Assembly (NCBI RefSeq): GCF_036569345.1
Contig: NZ_DATCQT010000018.1
Coordinates: forward strand, 1 to 64,000
From: Clostridium_AD sp036569345
GTDB taxonomy: Bacteria > Bacillota > Clostridia > Clostridiales > Clostridiaceae
Reading direction: 5' to 3'
Length of the DNA: 64,000 nucleotides
The notes beneath the pieces were generated by a model that was not told where the DNA came from, made no database searches, and was given only the letters and a program-made list of their open reading frames with translations. Each line of letters begins with the position of its first letter. Within the stretch, counting starts at the first letter, position 1. Below, piece after piece: positions 31,977-41,723 of this stretch. The position numbers and the translations under genes were made by a program.

Positions 31977-33533
31977 CTATTTAGCATAATCAATAGCTCT
32001 TGTTTCTCTAATCACATTTACTTTAATTTGACCTGGATATTCTAGTTCATTTTCAATTCTTTTAACTAGATTTCTTGCCATTTCAATAGCACCTGCATCA
32101 TCAATTATTTCTGGTTTAATCATAATTCTAACTTCTCTTCCAGCTTGAATAGCATACGACTTTTCTACACCTTCATAGGAGTTAGCAATTTCTTCTAATT
32201 TTTCTAACCTTTTAATGTAAGCTTCCAAAGTTTCTCTTCTTGCTCCTGGTCTTGCAGCTGATATAGCATCTGCCGCTTGAACTAGTATTGCTTCGAGAGA
32301 TTGTAACTCTACATCACCATGATGCGCTGCAATAGCGTTTACCACAATAGATGATTCATGGTGTTTTTTAGCTATTTCTGAACCTATGAGTGCATGTGGT
32401 CCTTCAACTTCATGATCTACAGCTTTACCTATATCATGAAGTAGTCCACATCTTTTAGCAAGGGTCGGGTCAATTCCAAGTTCAGATGCCATAAGTCCAG
32501 CTAAATATGAAACTTCTATAGAATGCTTTAATACATTTTGACCATAACTAGTTCTGTATTTAAGTCTTCCAAGTAGCCTAACAATTTCGGAATGAAGTCC
32601 ATGCACTCCTGTTTCAAAGGTTGCCTGTTCTCCTTCTTCTCTTATATCGCTATCAACTTCTTTTTTAGCTTTCTCTACCATTTCCTCGATTCTAGCAGGA
32701 TGAATTCTGCCATCCACTATTAATTTTTCAAGTGCAATTCTAGCGACTTCGCGTCTTATAGGATCAAATGCTGAAAGAATTACTGCTTCAGGTGTATCAT
32801 CTATTATTAAATCTACACCTGTAAGTGTCTCTAGTGTTCGGATATTTCTACCCTCTCTACCTATTATTCTTCCTTTCATCTCATCATTAGGAAGAGAAAC
32901 CACATGAACTGTTGTTTCTGCAACATGATCAGCTGCACATCTTTGAATAGCATAAGTAATAATTTCTCTTGCTTTTTTATCAGCTTCTTCTTTTGCTTTA
33001 GTTTCAATTTCCTTAATCATAATTGCAGCATCGTGTTTAATTTCTTTTTTAATTTCATCTAACAAAATTTGTTTTGCTTCTTCAGCTGTTAATCCTGATA
33101 GCCTTTCTAATTCTCCTCTTTGCTTTGTGTATAAATCTTGTACACTAGCTTCTAACACCTCAATGTCCTGTTGTTTTTTATTAAGATTATCTTCTTTTCT
33201 CTCTAGCACATCACTTTTTTTATCTAAAGATTCTTCTCTTTGGATATTTCTTCTTTCCAACCTTTGAACTTCATTTCGTCTTTCTCTTGATTCTTTTTCT
33301 AAATCAGTTCTAAGTCTGTGAACTTCTTCTTTGGCTTCTAAAATAGCCTCTTTCTTTTTTGATCCAGCTTCTTTTTCACTGTCATCAAGAATTTTTTTAG
33401 CTTCTTTTTCAGCCTTAGAAATATTTGCTTGAGATATATTTTTTCTAATATAAATTACAACAAAAATACCTACTAAAACAACAACCAAAATAGCACAAAC
33501 TACTATGAGCATTGTTTGACCTTTAGCATCCAT
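31977..33533 (-). CDS. rny: Ribonuclease Y
   Basis: RNase Y is the membrane-anchored endoribonuclease that starts mRNA decay in Firmicutes. Residues about 8-27 form the single N-terminal helix. A long coiled coil follows to about residue 200 (many KE, RE and EE repeats), then a KH RNA-binding domain ('MKGRIIGREGRNIRTLETLT') and an HD domain with 'HSIEVSYLAGLMASELG' and 'RCGLLHDIGKAVDH' (metal-binding His-Asp). At 518 residues it is normal. AAAGGAGGTG precedes the ATG. spoVS, which follows rny in many clostridia, is not here. Confidence 0.97.
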   Translation of the reverse strand: MDAKGQTMLIVVCAILVVVLVGIFVVIYIRKNISQANISKAEKEAKKILDDSEKEAGSKKKEAILEAKEEVHRLRTDLEKESRERRNEVQRLERRNIQREESLDKKSDVLERKEDNLNKKQQDIEVLEASVQDLYTKQRGELERLSGLTAEEAKQILLDEIKKEIKHDAAIMIKEIETKAKEEADKKAREIITYAIQRCAADHVAETTVHVVSLPNDEMKGRIIGREGRNIRTLETLTGVDLIIDDTPEAVILSAFDPIRREVARIALEKLIVDGRIHPARIEEMVEKAKKEVDSDIREEGEQATFETGVHGLHSEIVRLLGRLKYRTSYGQNVLKHSIEVSYLAGLMASELGIDPTLAKRCGLLHDIGKAVDHEVEGPHALIGSEIAKKHHESSIVVNAIAAHHGDVELQSLEAILVQAADAISAARPGARRETLEAYIKRLEKLEEIANSYEGVEKSYAIQAGREVRIMIKPEIIDDAGAIEMARNLVKRIENELEYPGQIKVNVIRETRAIDYAK

Positions 33534-33655
33534 TGATAATCAACACCTCCTTTTCCTATTTTCAAATCTATTTAAGAGTAAACATGAAAATTAGAAAAGG
33601 TACTATATTTATTAATTGGTAGCAATTAAAATATGCTAAACCAGTATTTGTATTT

Positions 33656-33684
33656 ATTTTATATTACTTTTCAATTAATGTCAA
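33656..33684 (-). promoter_or_regulatory. Probable sigma-A promoter of rny
   Basis: TTGACA, a 17-base spacer and TAAAAT on the minus strand, with a predicted leader of about 115 bases. The -35 hexamer is a perfect consensus. Confidence 0.7.
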
Positions 33685-33714
33685 GATTATAACATTTAAA
33701 TTAGTTATTAATTT

Positions 33715-33742
33715 AAAAAAAAGCAAGTAAAAACTTGCTTTT
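33715..33742 (-). terminator. Terminator of recA
   Basis: AAAAGCAAGT-aaaa-ACTTGCTTTT, with a further run of T on the minus strand. The stem overlaps the last bases of the recA stop codon. Confidence 0.8.
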
Positions 33743-34796
33743 ATGCTTCCTTCTTTATACCTTCTTTTTTAGCAACTTCTTTTTTGCTAATTTCTGGATT
33801 GGTGTATAATGGTAAATTATATTTTTCTCTGATTTTGTTTTCAATTTCTAACATGACCAAAGGGTTTTCTTTAAAATATTGTTTTGAATTTTCTCTTCCC
33901 TGTCCAAGACGCGCATCTCCATATGAGAACCATGCTCCACTTTTTTGCACAATTTCTTCTGAAACTCCTATATCTAGAACATCTCCCTCGCGAGATATGC
34001 CATGTCCGTACATAATATCAAATTCAGCTTTCTTAAAAGGAGGGGCTACTTTATTTTTAACTATTTTTACTCTTGTTCTATTTCCCATAAATTCGTCGCC
34101 TTGTTTAATTGTATCTATTTTTCTAATATCAAGTCTAACGGACGCATAAAATTTTAACGCTCTACCACCAGGTGTTACTTCTGGACTTCCAAACATTACT
34201 CCAACTTTTTCTCTTAACTGATTTATAAATACAAGAACACATTGAGATTTATTTATAGATCCTGCAAGTTTTCTTAAAGCCTGAGACATAAGTCTTGCTT
34301 GTAGTCCTATATGAGAATCTCCCATTTCGCCTTCAATTTCAGCTTTAGGCACTAATGCAGCTACTGAATCCACAACAATAACATCAATAGCTCCAGAGCG
34401 AACTAATGCCTCTGTAATCTCTAATGCCTGCTCACCAGTGTCTGGTTGGGAAACTATTAGATTATCAATATCAATTCCTAGTGCTTTAGCATATTGAGGG
34501 TCTAAAGCATTTTCTGCATCTATAAATGCTGCTGTGCCACCTAATTTCTGTGCTTCTGCCACTATATGAAGTGCAATTGTAGTTTTACCTGAAGATTCTG
34601 GTCCGAAAATTTCAATCATTCTTCCTCTAGGTACACCACCTATTCCTAGTCCTATGTCAAGTCCTAAACAACCAGTGGAAATAGCATCTATATTTAATTT
34701 ACTATTTTCTCCAAGTTTCATTACAGAACCTTTACCAAATTGTTTTTCTATTTGACCCATAGCTACTTCAAGTGCTTTTAACTTTTCATTATTCAT
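33741..34796 (-). CDS. recA: Recombinase RecA
   Basis: RecA forms filaments on single-stranded DNA for recombination and triggers LexA self-cleavage. Walker A 'EIFGPESSGKTTIALH' and Walker B 'AIDVIVVDSVAALVPKAEIE' are present, with 'FINQLREKVGVMFGSPE' (L2 DNA-binding loop) and 'MFGSPEVTPGGRALKF'. The ATG at 34796 has AAAGGGGAA upstream and gives the usual 'MNNEKLKALEVAMGQIEKQF' start; the 29 codons before it are upstream DNA that includes the promoter. At 351 residues the length is typical. A LexA box overlaps its promoter region. Confidence 0.99.
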   Translation of the reverse strand: MNNEKLKALEVAMGQIEKQFGKGSVMKLGENSKLNIDAISTGCLGLDIGLGIGGVPRGRMIEIFGPESSGKTTIALHIVAEAQKLGGTAAFIDAENALDPQYAKALGIDIDNLIVSQPDTGEQALEITEALVRSGAIDVIVVDSVAALVPKAEIEGEMGDSHIGLQARLMSQALRKLAGSINKSQCVLVFINQLREKVGVMFGSPEVTPGGRALKFYASVRLDIRKIDTIKQGDEFMGNRTRVKIVKNKVAPPFKKAEFDIMYGHGISREGDVLDIGVSEEIVQKSGAWFSYGDARLGQGRENSKQYFKENPLVMLEIENKIREKYNLPLYTNPEISKKEVAKKEGIKKEA

Positions 34797-34831
34797 AAAT
34801 TTCCCCTTTGGGTTCACCACCCTTCTATTAA

Positions 34832-34845
34832 CGAACATTTGTTCT
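34832..34845. promoter_or_regulatory. LexA (SOS) box of recA
   Basis: CGAACATTTGTTCT on the plus strand (AGAACAAATGTTCG on the recA strand) fits the Gram-positive LexA consensus in 13 of 14 positions. It lies just downstream of the -10 box, across the likely transcription start, which is the standard place for repression. Confidence 0.9.
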
Positions 34846-34851
34846 AAATTA

Positions 34852-34880
34852 AGTATACACCATTTATTTTGTATGGTCAA
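34852..34880 (-). promoter_or_regulatory. Sigma-A promoter of recA
   Basis: On the minus strand TTGACC, exactly 17 bases, then TATACT. It is directly followed by the LexA box. Confidence 0.8.
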
Positions 34881-34958
34881 CATCCAAAATAAGAGTTACC
34901 GTTTTTATCCACTTTAAAACCCTTTTAATTGTATTATTAACAATACTCAATAATTTAA

Positions 34959-35504
34959 TCACCTATCCACTCTAATTGTACCTTTGTTTTTCACAAAATA
35001 GTCAACACCAGATATTATTGTAATAATTACTGCAGCAGCCATAAGAATATTAGTTAACATATTTATAGTTGTATTTACGTAAGATAAATTTATCAATGCT
35101 GAAATTATAGCTACTATTTGAATAACTGTTTTTAATTTTCCCCACTTACTAGCCGCAATTACTTTTCCTTCAGCGGCCGCTATTGTTCTAAGTCCTGTAA
35201 CTGCAAACTCTCTTGCAATTATAATCATAGCTACCCAGCCGTATACAATATGAAGTTCAACTAATGATACAAGAGCCGCAGTTACTAATAATTTATCAGC
35301 TAGAGGGTCCATAAATTTTCCGAAATTAGTTATTTGGTTTCTACTTCTAGCTATATATCCATCCAATTTATCTGTAAGTGATGCCACTACAAAAATAATA
35401 GTAGCCAATACACTCCCATAAGGTATACCTTTAACAGCTATAAATAGTAAAAATACAGGTACTAAAAAAATTCGTATCATTGTAAGTTTATTAGCAAGAT
35501 TCAT
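34959..35504 (-). CDS. pgsA: CDP-diacylglycerol-glycerol-3-phosphate 3-phosphatidyltransferase
   Basis: PgsA makes phosphatidylglycerol phosphate, the precursor of the main anionic lipids. The CDP-alcohol transferase motif is intact: 'DKLDGYIARSRNQITNFGKF' followed by 'MDPLADKLL', covering DG-x2-AR-x8/9-G-x3-D-x3-D. Four to five hydrophobic helices follow. The ATG at 35504 has AGGAG nine bases upstream, better than the TTG three codons earlier where the site would touch the start. It overlaps the end of rimO by 14 bases, so the two are translationally coupled. CdsA at 61637 makes its substrate. Confidence 0.96.
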   Translation of the reverse strand: MNLANKLTMIRIFLVPVFLLFIAVKGIPYGSVLATIIFVVASLTDKLDGYIARSRNQITNFGKFMDPLADKLLVTAALVSLVELHIVYGWVAMIIIAREFAVTGLRTIAAAEGKVIAASKWGKLKTVIQIVAIISALINLSYVNTTINMLTNILMAAAVIITIISGVDYFVKNKGTIRVDR

Positions 35505-36825
35505 AGCACTCAACTCCTATTAAATCATATTCTAAAGCTTTGGCAACCTTCACATTAACAAATTCTCCCTTGTTATAAAGTTTATCAGCTTCAAAGAAAA
35601 TAGTTCCATCAACTTCTGGTGCCATTTCATAGTTTCTACCAAAATAAGTTTTACCATCAAACCCCTCAACCAAAACTTTGTAGATTTTTTCTATTTTTTT
35701 ACTATTTATTTCTTTGGATATACTTTGTTGTACTATCATTAATTCTTCTTCACGTTTCACTTTTATTTCTTCTGGAATTTGATTTTTCATTTCTGCAGCT
35801 ACAGTTCCATCTTCCATTGAATACTTAAACACTCCTAATTTGTCAAATTTAATTTCCTTAATAAACTGTTTTAATTCTTGAAAATTTTCCTCAGTTTCTC
35901 CTGGAAATCCAACAATTAGCGTTGTTCTAAGAATTAATCCATTTATATTCTTTCTCATCTTATTTATGTTTTCTATTATAATATTTTTTCTTCCTTTTCT
36001 TCTCATTGATTTAAGAATCTCATCACTTATATGTTGAATTGGTATATCTACATATTTGCATACCTTATCGTTTGTTGCTATTTCATTAATAATTTCATCA
36101 GTTATTTCTTCTGCATAACAGTAAAGTACCCTTATCCATTCAATTCCACTTATTTTGGAAATTTCATTTATCAACTTATGTAGTTTTTTTTCACCATATA
36201 AATCAATTCCATACCTAGTGGTATCTTGAGCAACTAGAATAATTTCTTTACAGCCATGTTCACTTAAATCTTTAGCTTCTTGCATTATATTTTCAATTTT
36301 CCTACTTCTATATTTCCCTCTAATACTCGGTATTGCACAATATGTACAAGTATTATCACAGCCCTCAGAAATTCTAATATATGCAGAGTAGGTTCCTGTA
36401 GTTAATACCCTTTGTCCCTCATTAATATTCTCATCACTATAACTACAATGCTGAACTTTTACTTTTTTTAAGAGTACCTCTTCTATACTACTTAATAACT
36501 TGTTATAATCATTAACACCCAACATTATATCAAGTTCTGGCATAAGTTCAAGCAATTCCGCGCCATAACGCTGAGTGAGACAACCTGTTGCAATTAATAC
36601 TGAACACTTGTATTTTTCTTTGTATTTTGACATTTCCAGAATAGTGTCTATTGATTCTTGTTTCGACGATTCTATGAATCCACAAGTATTGACCAAAATT
36701 ATATCTGCTAGTTTAGGATCATTTGTTATATCATATCTTTCACTTAAACTGCTTATTATAATCTCACTGTCAATTCTATTTTTATCACAACCTAAATTAA
36801 TTACTCCAACTTTAAATTTTTCCAA
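35491..36825 (-). CDS. rimO: Ribosomal protein S12 methylthiotransferase RimO
   Basis: RimO is a radical-SAM enzyme that methylthiolates an Asp of ribosomal protein S12. 'VGVINLGCDKNRIDSEIIIS' and 'ILVNTCGFIESSKQES' carry the N-terminal cluster Cys, and 'ISEGCDNTCTYCAIPSIRGK' is the radical-SAM CxxxCxxC motif. The 'LGC.KN..DSE' start and 'CGFI' distinguish it from MiaB (also in this window). A TRAM domain ends the protein. The start is TTG with AGGAGG 7 bases upstream. At 444 residues it is typical. Its last codons overlap pgsA. Confidence 0.96.
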   Translation of the reverse strand: MEKFKVGVINLGCDKNRIDSEIIISSLSERYDITNDPKLADIILVNTCGFIESSKQESIDTILEMSKYKEKYKCSVLIATGCLTQRYGAELLELMPELDIMLGVNDYNKLLSSIEEVLLKKVKVQHCSYSDENINEGQRVLTTGTYSAYIRISEGCDNTCTYCAIPSIRGKYRSRKIENIMQEAKDLSEHGCKEIILVAQDTTRYGIDLYGEKKLHKLINEISKISGIEWIRVLYCYAEEITDEIINEIATNDKVCKYVDIPIQHISDEILKSMRRKGRKNIIIENINKMRKNINGLILRTTLIVGFPGETEENFQELKQFIKEIKFDKLGVFKYSMEDGTVAAEMKNQIPEEIKVKREEELMIVQQSISKEINSKKIEKIYKVLVEGFDGKTYFGRNYEMAPEVDGTIFFEADKLYNKGEFVNVKVAKALEYDLIGVECYESC

Positions 36826-36922
36826 CAGTCATCCTCCTACATTTGTATACATAAATTATTGTAAATGCGATTGGCAAATTAAACAAGGGTATTTACAACT
36901 TTTTTTTCAAAAAATTATTTCA

Positions 36923-39220
36923 TTAACTGTCTAACTCACTATCCCTTAATAATATTTCTCTTGGTTTACTTCCATTTCTACCTGAAATAATTTTGCTTTC
37001 CTCCATTTGCTCTATAATTCTTGCTGCTCTATTATAACCTATTTTTAACTTACGTTGCAATAAGGAAGTGGAGGCTTGGCCATTTTCAACTACTATTTTT
37101 ATTGCTTCATTTAGTAATTCATCAACATCATCATTTTTATCTTTATTACTAGAACTACTTTCTATTTCATCTATAATTTCTTTTTCATAGTTTACTTCTG
37201 TCTTCTGATTTTTTATAAAATCAACAACTCTCTCAACTTCTTCTTCGGACACAAAAGCCCCTTGTATTCTAATTGGTTTAGCTTCTCCAACAGGATAAAA
37301 AAGCATATCACCTTTACCCAGTAATTTTTCTGCACCAGATGAATCCAAAATTGTTCTTGAGTCTATTTGACTTGAAACTGCAAAAGATATCCTTGAAGGT
37401 ATATTAGCTTTTATTACCCCTGTAATAACATCAACTGATGGTCTTTGCGTAGCAATTACTAAATGCATTCCCGCAGCTCTTGCCATTTGTGCGAGCCTTC
37501 CAATGTATTCCTCTACATCATTGGCACAAACTGTCATTAAGTCAGCTAACTCATCAATTATAATTACAATCCAAGGTAATTTATTTTCAACAATACCTTT
37601 ATTAGCTAATTCATTATATCCTTCAATACTGCGGACATTATTGTCAGCAAAACTCTTGTATCTCCTAGACATTTCATTTACAGCCCAATTCAAAGCGCCT
37701 GCTGATTTCTTTGGATCAGTTACAACAGGTATTAATAGGTGAGGTATCCCATTATAAATGTTTAACTCTACAACTTTAGGGTCAATTAATAATAATTTAA
37801 CATCCTCAGGAGAATATTTATAAAGTAAACTTATTATTAATGAATTTATACAAACACTCTTTCCAGACCCTGTAGCACCAGCTACTAGCAAGTGCGGCAT
37901 TTTTGTTAAATCTGAAACAACACAATTACCACCTATATCTTTTCCTAAACTAAATGATAGATTTTTATTTGTTTCTAGAAATTCATTAGACTCTATTACT
38001 TCCCTTAAGTATACTGCGCTTAACTCTTTATTTGGTACCTCTATCCCCACCGCTGCCTTACCAGGTATTGGTGCTTCAATTCTTACCCCCGAAGACGCCA
38101 AGTTAAGTGCAATATCATCTGCTAAGTTCACAATTTTACTCACCTTAACGCCTGCATTTGGTTGAAGCTCAAATCTTGTAACTGAAGGTCCTTTTGTAAC
38201 TTGAATAACTTTTGCTTCAACTCCGAAGCTACTCAATGTTTCTTGTAATTTATTTGCATTATTAAGTAATTCTTTTTTATCATTTTTATTCATTTTAGCA
38301 GTAGTATTTTCATTTAACAACTCTAGAGTGGGATATTGATATTTATAGTTTGGTTTTGTTCTTGTACTATTTAATTGAATTTCTTGCTCTAATTCTTGCT
38401 TTATAGAATTGTCTATGTGATTTCCCTTTGATTCTCGTACATTATCACTCTTATTATTAATAGTTTCTTCTTTATTAAATTCTTCCTCTTCAGCGGCAAT
38501 TTCATTTGATTTTATAAAATCTATTATCTTAATTTTATTACTAATATCTTTAATAAATTTATTTTTACCTTGGTTTACTAATTCCTCTTGCTTATCATTA
38601 TTTTCTACATATAACTCATTGTTATCATTTGTCTCTCTAGTCTTTTTGATTATAATTTTATCTTTTAAATAAGAAAAGATATCATGGAGCGATATGTTTA
38701 ATATTAAAATTAAACATATAACATAAATAGCTATAAAAATTATACAACTTCCCACACCACCAAATAGTGTATGCATTGGTACATCAATTGAATAGCTAAT
38801 AATCCCCCCATGTAGCGTTGTTTCCGAATTATATATTTTATTTATTCCAAGCAAAAAATTTCCTTTAGTATAGTACTTATCTAAACATAACATTTGTATA
38901 AATAGCAATGTATTTATTATAAAAAGTATTATTCCGTAAAACTTCTTACTAAAATTTATCTTACCTTTTTTAACTATGTAACAAACACCAATAAATATTA
39001 TCAAAAAAGGTGAAAGATATGCACCAACTCCAAAAATTGTAAAAAGTACATTATTAACAAAATCACCAATCATGCCTGATATAGAATTTGAACTTGAAAT
39101 GTTTGTTGAAAATATACTTAATAAAATTAATATTCCTATTGTTATTAAAATAATTCCAAAAATTTCACTATTAGAATCTATACCCTTAGAAGTTTTGGAT
39201 TTAATTCTTTTTCTAGCCAA
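36923..39220 (-). CDS. ftsK: DNA translocase FtsK/SpoIIIE
   Basis: This membrane-anchored motor pumps chromosomal DNA at division or into the forespore. The N terminus has four hydrophobic helices (about 20-190), then a low-complexity, Asn/Glu-rich linker (about 200-300). The motor has Walker A 'LLVAGATGSGKSVCINSL', Walker B 'WIVIIIDELADLMTVCAND', 'RPSVDVITGVIKANIPSRIS', and a C-terminal gamma domain ('ASTSLLQRKLKIGYNRAARI') that reads KOPS/SRS sites. Position between tepA and rimO matches the spoIIIE locus of Bacillus. Many clostridia have two paralogues, so the exact role is left open. Confidence 0.95.
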   Translation of the reverse strand: MARKRIKSKTSKGIDSNSEIFGIILITIGILILLSIFSTNISSSNSISGMIGDFVNNVLFTIFGVGAYLSPFLIIFIGVCYIVKKGKINFSKKFYGIILFIINTLLFIQMLCLDKYYTKGNFLLGINKIYNSETTLHGGIISYSIDVPMHTLFGGVGSCIIFIAIYVICLILILNISLHDIFSYLKDKIIIKKTRETNDNNELYVENNDKQEELVNQGKNKFIKDISNKIKIIDFIKSNEIAAEEEEFNKEETINNKSDNVRESKGNHIDNSIKQELEQEIQLNSTRTKPNYKYQYPTLELLNENTTAKMNKNDKKELLNNANKLQETLSSFGVEAKVIQVTKGPSVTRFELQPNAGVKVSKIVNLADDIALNLASSGVRIEAPIPGKAAVGIEVPNKELSAVYLREVIESNEFLETNKNLSFSLGKDIGGNCVVSDLTKMPHLLVAGATGSGKSVCINSLIISLLYKYSPEDVKLLLIDPKVVELNIYNGIPHLLIPVVTDPKKSAGALNWAVNEMSRRYKSFADNNVRSIEGYNELANKGIVENKLPWIVIIIDELADLMTVCANDVEEYIGRLAQMARAAGMHLVIATQRPSVDVITGVIKANIPSRISFAVSSQIDSRTILDSSGAEKLLGKGDMLFYPVGEAKPIRIQGAFVSEEEVERVVDFIKNQKTEVNYEKEIIDEIESSSSNKDKNDDVDELLNEAIKIVVENGQASTSLLQRKLKIGYNRAARIIEQMEESKIISGRNGSKPREILLRDSELDS

Positions 39221-39366
39221 AGTATCACCACTTTCTTTATTATTTATATCTTTATTATTTCTACAAAGTTTAGAAATGTCCTCTAACTTTCAATAGATTT
39301 ATACATAAATCTTACCCTAACACTTTAAAAGATATTAAATTCTATTAGTATTAGTTAAACCCAATG

Positions 39367-39411
39367 AAAATAGATATAAATAGGTCACTCTGACCTATTT
39401 ATATCTATTTT
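39367..39411. terminator. 21-bp terminator hairpin after tepA
   Basis: A perfect 21-bp stem with a 3-base loop, ending just past the tepA stop. The plus-strand tail (TTTTTATTATTT) is T-rich and the minus-strand tail (TTTTCATT) less so. It separates tepA from ftsK. Confidence 0.75.
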
Positions 39412-39413
39412 TA

Positions 39414-40100
39414 TTATTTATCAATCATTTCGTTTAATTTTGATAATGCTTCACTAATGCCACCAACCTCATCTATTAAGCCATTATCAACTGCCTGTTT
39501 TCCTATAAGTATAGTGCCCATATCATTTAAAAGCTCATCAGTTTGAACCATTAGTCTATTTACAGTTTCCTTATCAATCTTTGAGGTTCTAATAATAAAT
39601 TCAGTTATTCTTTCTTGCATTTTATTAAAATATTCAAAAGTTTGAGGTACACCTATTATTAAACCATTCATTCTTATAGGATGAATTATCATAGTTGCAG
39701 ATGGGGAAATGAATGAGAACTTAGCAGCTGTTGCCAGTGGTATACCTATTGAATGACCTCCTCCGACAACTAATGATACAGTAGGCTTACTTACACTTCT
39801 AATCATCTCTGCTATTGCAAGACCTGCTTCTACATCCCCTCCTACAGTATTTAGAACTATAAGGATACCTTTTACTTTTTCATTCCTCTCCATAGCAATA
39901 AGTTCTGGAATAACATGTTCATACTTAGTAGATTTTGTTTGAGGAGATAACATTATATGTCCTTCTATTTGACCTATAATAGTTAAAACCTGAATTTTAT
40001 CATCTTGAGTTGGAATATTAGTTGTTCCCAGTTCTTTGATATTTTCAATCTGCTCATTTGAATCGCTATTATCTTCTTGGTTTTTTTCTGTTTTTAACAT
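39414..40100 (-). CDS. tepA: ClpP-fold protease TepA (YmfB)
   Basis: A ClpP/crotonase-fold serine protease of 228 residues, called TepA (translocation-enhancing) in Bacillus. 'VKGILIVLNTVGGDVEAGLA' and 'PTVSLVVGGGHSIGIPLAT' hold the oxyanion Gly-Gly and nucleophile Ser, and 'SATMIIHPIRMNG' has the His-containing strand. It has no transmembrane helix and a charged N-terminal 40 residues. In B. subtilis it sits directly upstream of spoIIIE, exactly as here, although dapA and ylzJ found there are missing. GGAGG precedes the ATG. Confidence 0.9.
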   Translation of the reverse strand: MLKTEKNQEDNSDSNEQIENIKELGTTNIPTQDDKIQVLTIIGQIEGHIMLSPQTKSTKYEHVIPELIAMERNEKVKGILIVLNTVGGDVEAGLAIAEMIRSVSKPTVSLVVGGGHSIGIPLATAAKFSFISPSATMIIHPIRMNGLIIGVPQTFEYFNKMQERITEFIIRTSKIDKETVNRLMVQTDELLNDMGTILIGKQAVDNGLIDEVGGISEALSKLNEMIDK

Positions 40101-40156
40101 TTACATTCCTCCTAATCCATTTTATTTTGTGCATTAAGAGAAACTATATGCATTTT

Positions 40157-41347
40157 TTATCCTAATTTAAATTCTTTGTGAAGCGCATTAATTGCTTTTT
40201 TAACATAACTTGTTTCTACAAGGCACCATATAGTCATATGAGAATCTGCTGTTTGTAGCACTTCAATTTTTTCTCTAGTTAAGGCCTTGAGTATTCTCGC
40301 CATAACACCAGGAATGCCTCTCATTTTTGAACCTATAATTGAAATTTTACTACAATCCTTCACAAAAGAACAGGACATATTAAGTTCTTTTATTAAATCA
40401 GAAAATTTAGTAAAGTCTTTTTCATCAATAGTAAATATCTTTTCTTTAGGGAAGATATTTATAAGATCAATGCTTATAAGATTTTGTGCTAAAATATCAA
40501 ATAGATCATCGTAGCTACATCCTGAATTTTTACAAATTTTTATTTGTACTCTATTATTCATGTGTGTAATACCTGTAATTATATTTTCATAAACTTCACT
40601 TTCGAAATTACTAATTACTGTTCCAGTGCATTCATTCATAGTATTCTTTATTACTAGAGGTATATTGTATTTTCTTGATATTTCAACTGCCCTTGGGTGT
40701 ATAACCTTTGCCCCTTGATCTGCGAATTGAAAGATTTCATCATAACTAATTTCTTTTATTAAAGTTGCTTCAGAAACTATTCTTGGATCTGCTGTCATAA
40801 TTCCATCAACATCAGTGTATATTTGAGTCTCGCAGGCATTAAGCCTTGCTCCTAGTATTGCAGCAGTAACATCACTACCACCTCTCCCTATGGTAGTAAA
40901 ATAGCCTTTTTCATCCATGCCTTGAAATCCTGCTACTACTGGTGTTTTTCCATTTTGCAAAATGCTTAATATTTTTTTAGTTTCCACATTAAGTATCGCA
41001 GCATTTGTGTAATTAGAATCGGTAATTATACCTGCTTGTCCTCCAGTTAAGGGAACAGTGTCAATTCCATTATTATTTAATTCATTACACATTATTACAG
41101 TACTTATAATTTCACCACAACTCACTAATAAGTCCATTGCTAGTGGATTTGAAACTTTTAAATTATCATCTACCAAGGATAACAATGTATCTGTAGCATA
41201 AGGTTCACCTTTCCTTCCCATGGCTGATACTACTACCACGGGAAAATATCCTAAGGATTTAGCATTTAAAATTTTTTTTACTACAAGTTTTCTTTTTTCC
41301 TTGGTTGAAACAGATGTGCCTCCAAATTTTTGCACTAATATTTTCAT
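40157..41347 (-). CDS. dapG: Aspartate kinase
   Basis: Aspartate kinase starts the lysine/threonine/methionine pathway and, in sporeformers, supplies dipicolinate precursors. The N-terminal kinase motif is 'LVQKFGGTSVSTKEKRKLVV'; 'FTTIGRGGSDVTAAILGARL' binds ATP and aspartate, and 'TDVDGIMTADPRIV' follows. Two C-terminal ACT domains from about 265 sense the end-product amino acid. At 396 residues it matches DapG. GGAGG precedes the ATG. In Bacillus, dapG lies between ymxH and tepA with asd, spoVFAB and dapA; those genes are missing here. No lysine riboswitch fits in the 15-base gap upstream. Confidence 0.95.
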   Translation of the reverse strand: MKILVQKFGGTSVSTKEKRKLVVKKILNAKSLGYFPVVVVSAMGRKGEPYATDTLLSLVDDNLKVSNPLAMDLLVSCGEIISTVIMCNELNNNGIDTVPLTGGQAGIITDSNYTNAAILNVETKKILSILQNGKTPVVAGFQGMDEKGYFTTIGRGGSDVTAAILGARLNACETQIYTDVDGIMTADPRIVSEATLIKEISYDEIFQFADQGAKVIHPRAVEISRKYNIPLVIKNTMNECTGTVISNFESEVYENIITGITHMNNRVQIKICKNSGCSYDDLFDILAQNLISIDLINIFPKEKIFTIDEKDFTKFSDLIKELNMSCSFVKDCSKISIIGSKMRGIPGVMARILKALTREKIEVLQTADSHMTIWCLVETSYVKKAINALHKEFKLG

Positions 41348-41362
41348 TTCTGTCCTCCAAAA

Positions 41363-41638
41363 TTAAATATGAGATTTTTTTAAGAATTCATTATCAACAT
41401 CAATTATTATAGTTCTTGAGCCAATTTTTTTAACATACTCCCATGGCACTTCAATGATATCATTGTTGCGAAAAAAACTAAATTTAGAGCTGCCTTCATT
41501 AATAATCAAAAATTTCAGGTAACCATTCTCATCAATAACTACATCATTACTACCTAAATTACTATATTTATCACCATCATTAATATTGATAATTTCATAT
41601 TTTTCCATTTCACTATACATTTTTATATTAGGTTCCAT
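41363..41638 (-). CDS. ymxH: YlmC/YmxH-family PRC-barrel sporulation protein
   Basis: A 91-residue PRC-barrel protein. The family signature 'YEIININDGDKYSNLGSNDV', followed by 'ENGYLKFLIINEG', 'DIIEVPWEYVKKIGSRTIII' and 'DVD', marks the YlmC/YmxH group linked to sporulation in Bacillus. Its biochemical role is not established. GGAGATG precedes the ATG. The gene lies between the M16 peptidase and dapG, the same order as ymxG(mlpA)-ymxH in Bacillus, which supports the name. Confidence 0.9.
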   Translation of the reverse strand: MEPNIKMYSEMEKYEIININDGDKYSNLGSNDVVIDENGYLKFLIINEGSSKFSFFRNNDIIEVPWEYVKKIGSRTIIIDVDNEFLKKSHI

Positions 41639-41723
41639 CTAAACATCTCCTTAAAGATTCTCATAAAATAATATGGAATATATTAAGGATTTATGCATAA
41701 TTTATATGTTTTTATAAATAAAT

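Noticed and set aside
34797..34883. Longer RecA start 29 codons upstream
   Set aside because: The extra codons run through the LexA box and promoter, and the ATG at 34796 has the ribosome binding site and the family start.
41348..41362. Lysine riboswitch before dapG
   Set aside because: Only 15 bases separate dapG from ymxH, too short for the element.
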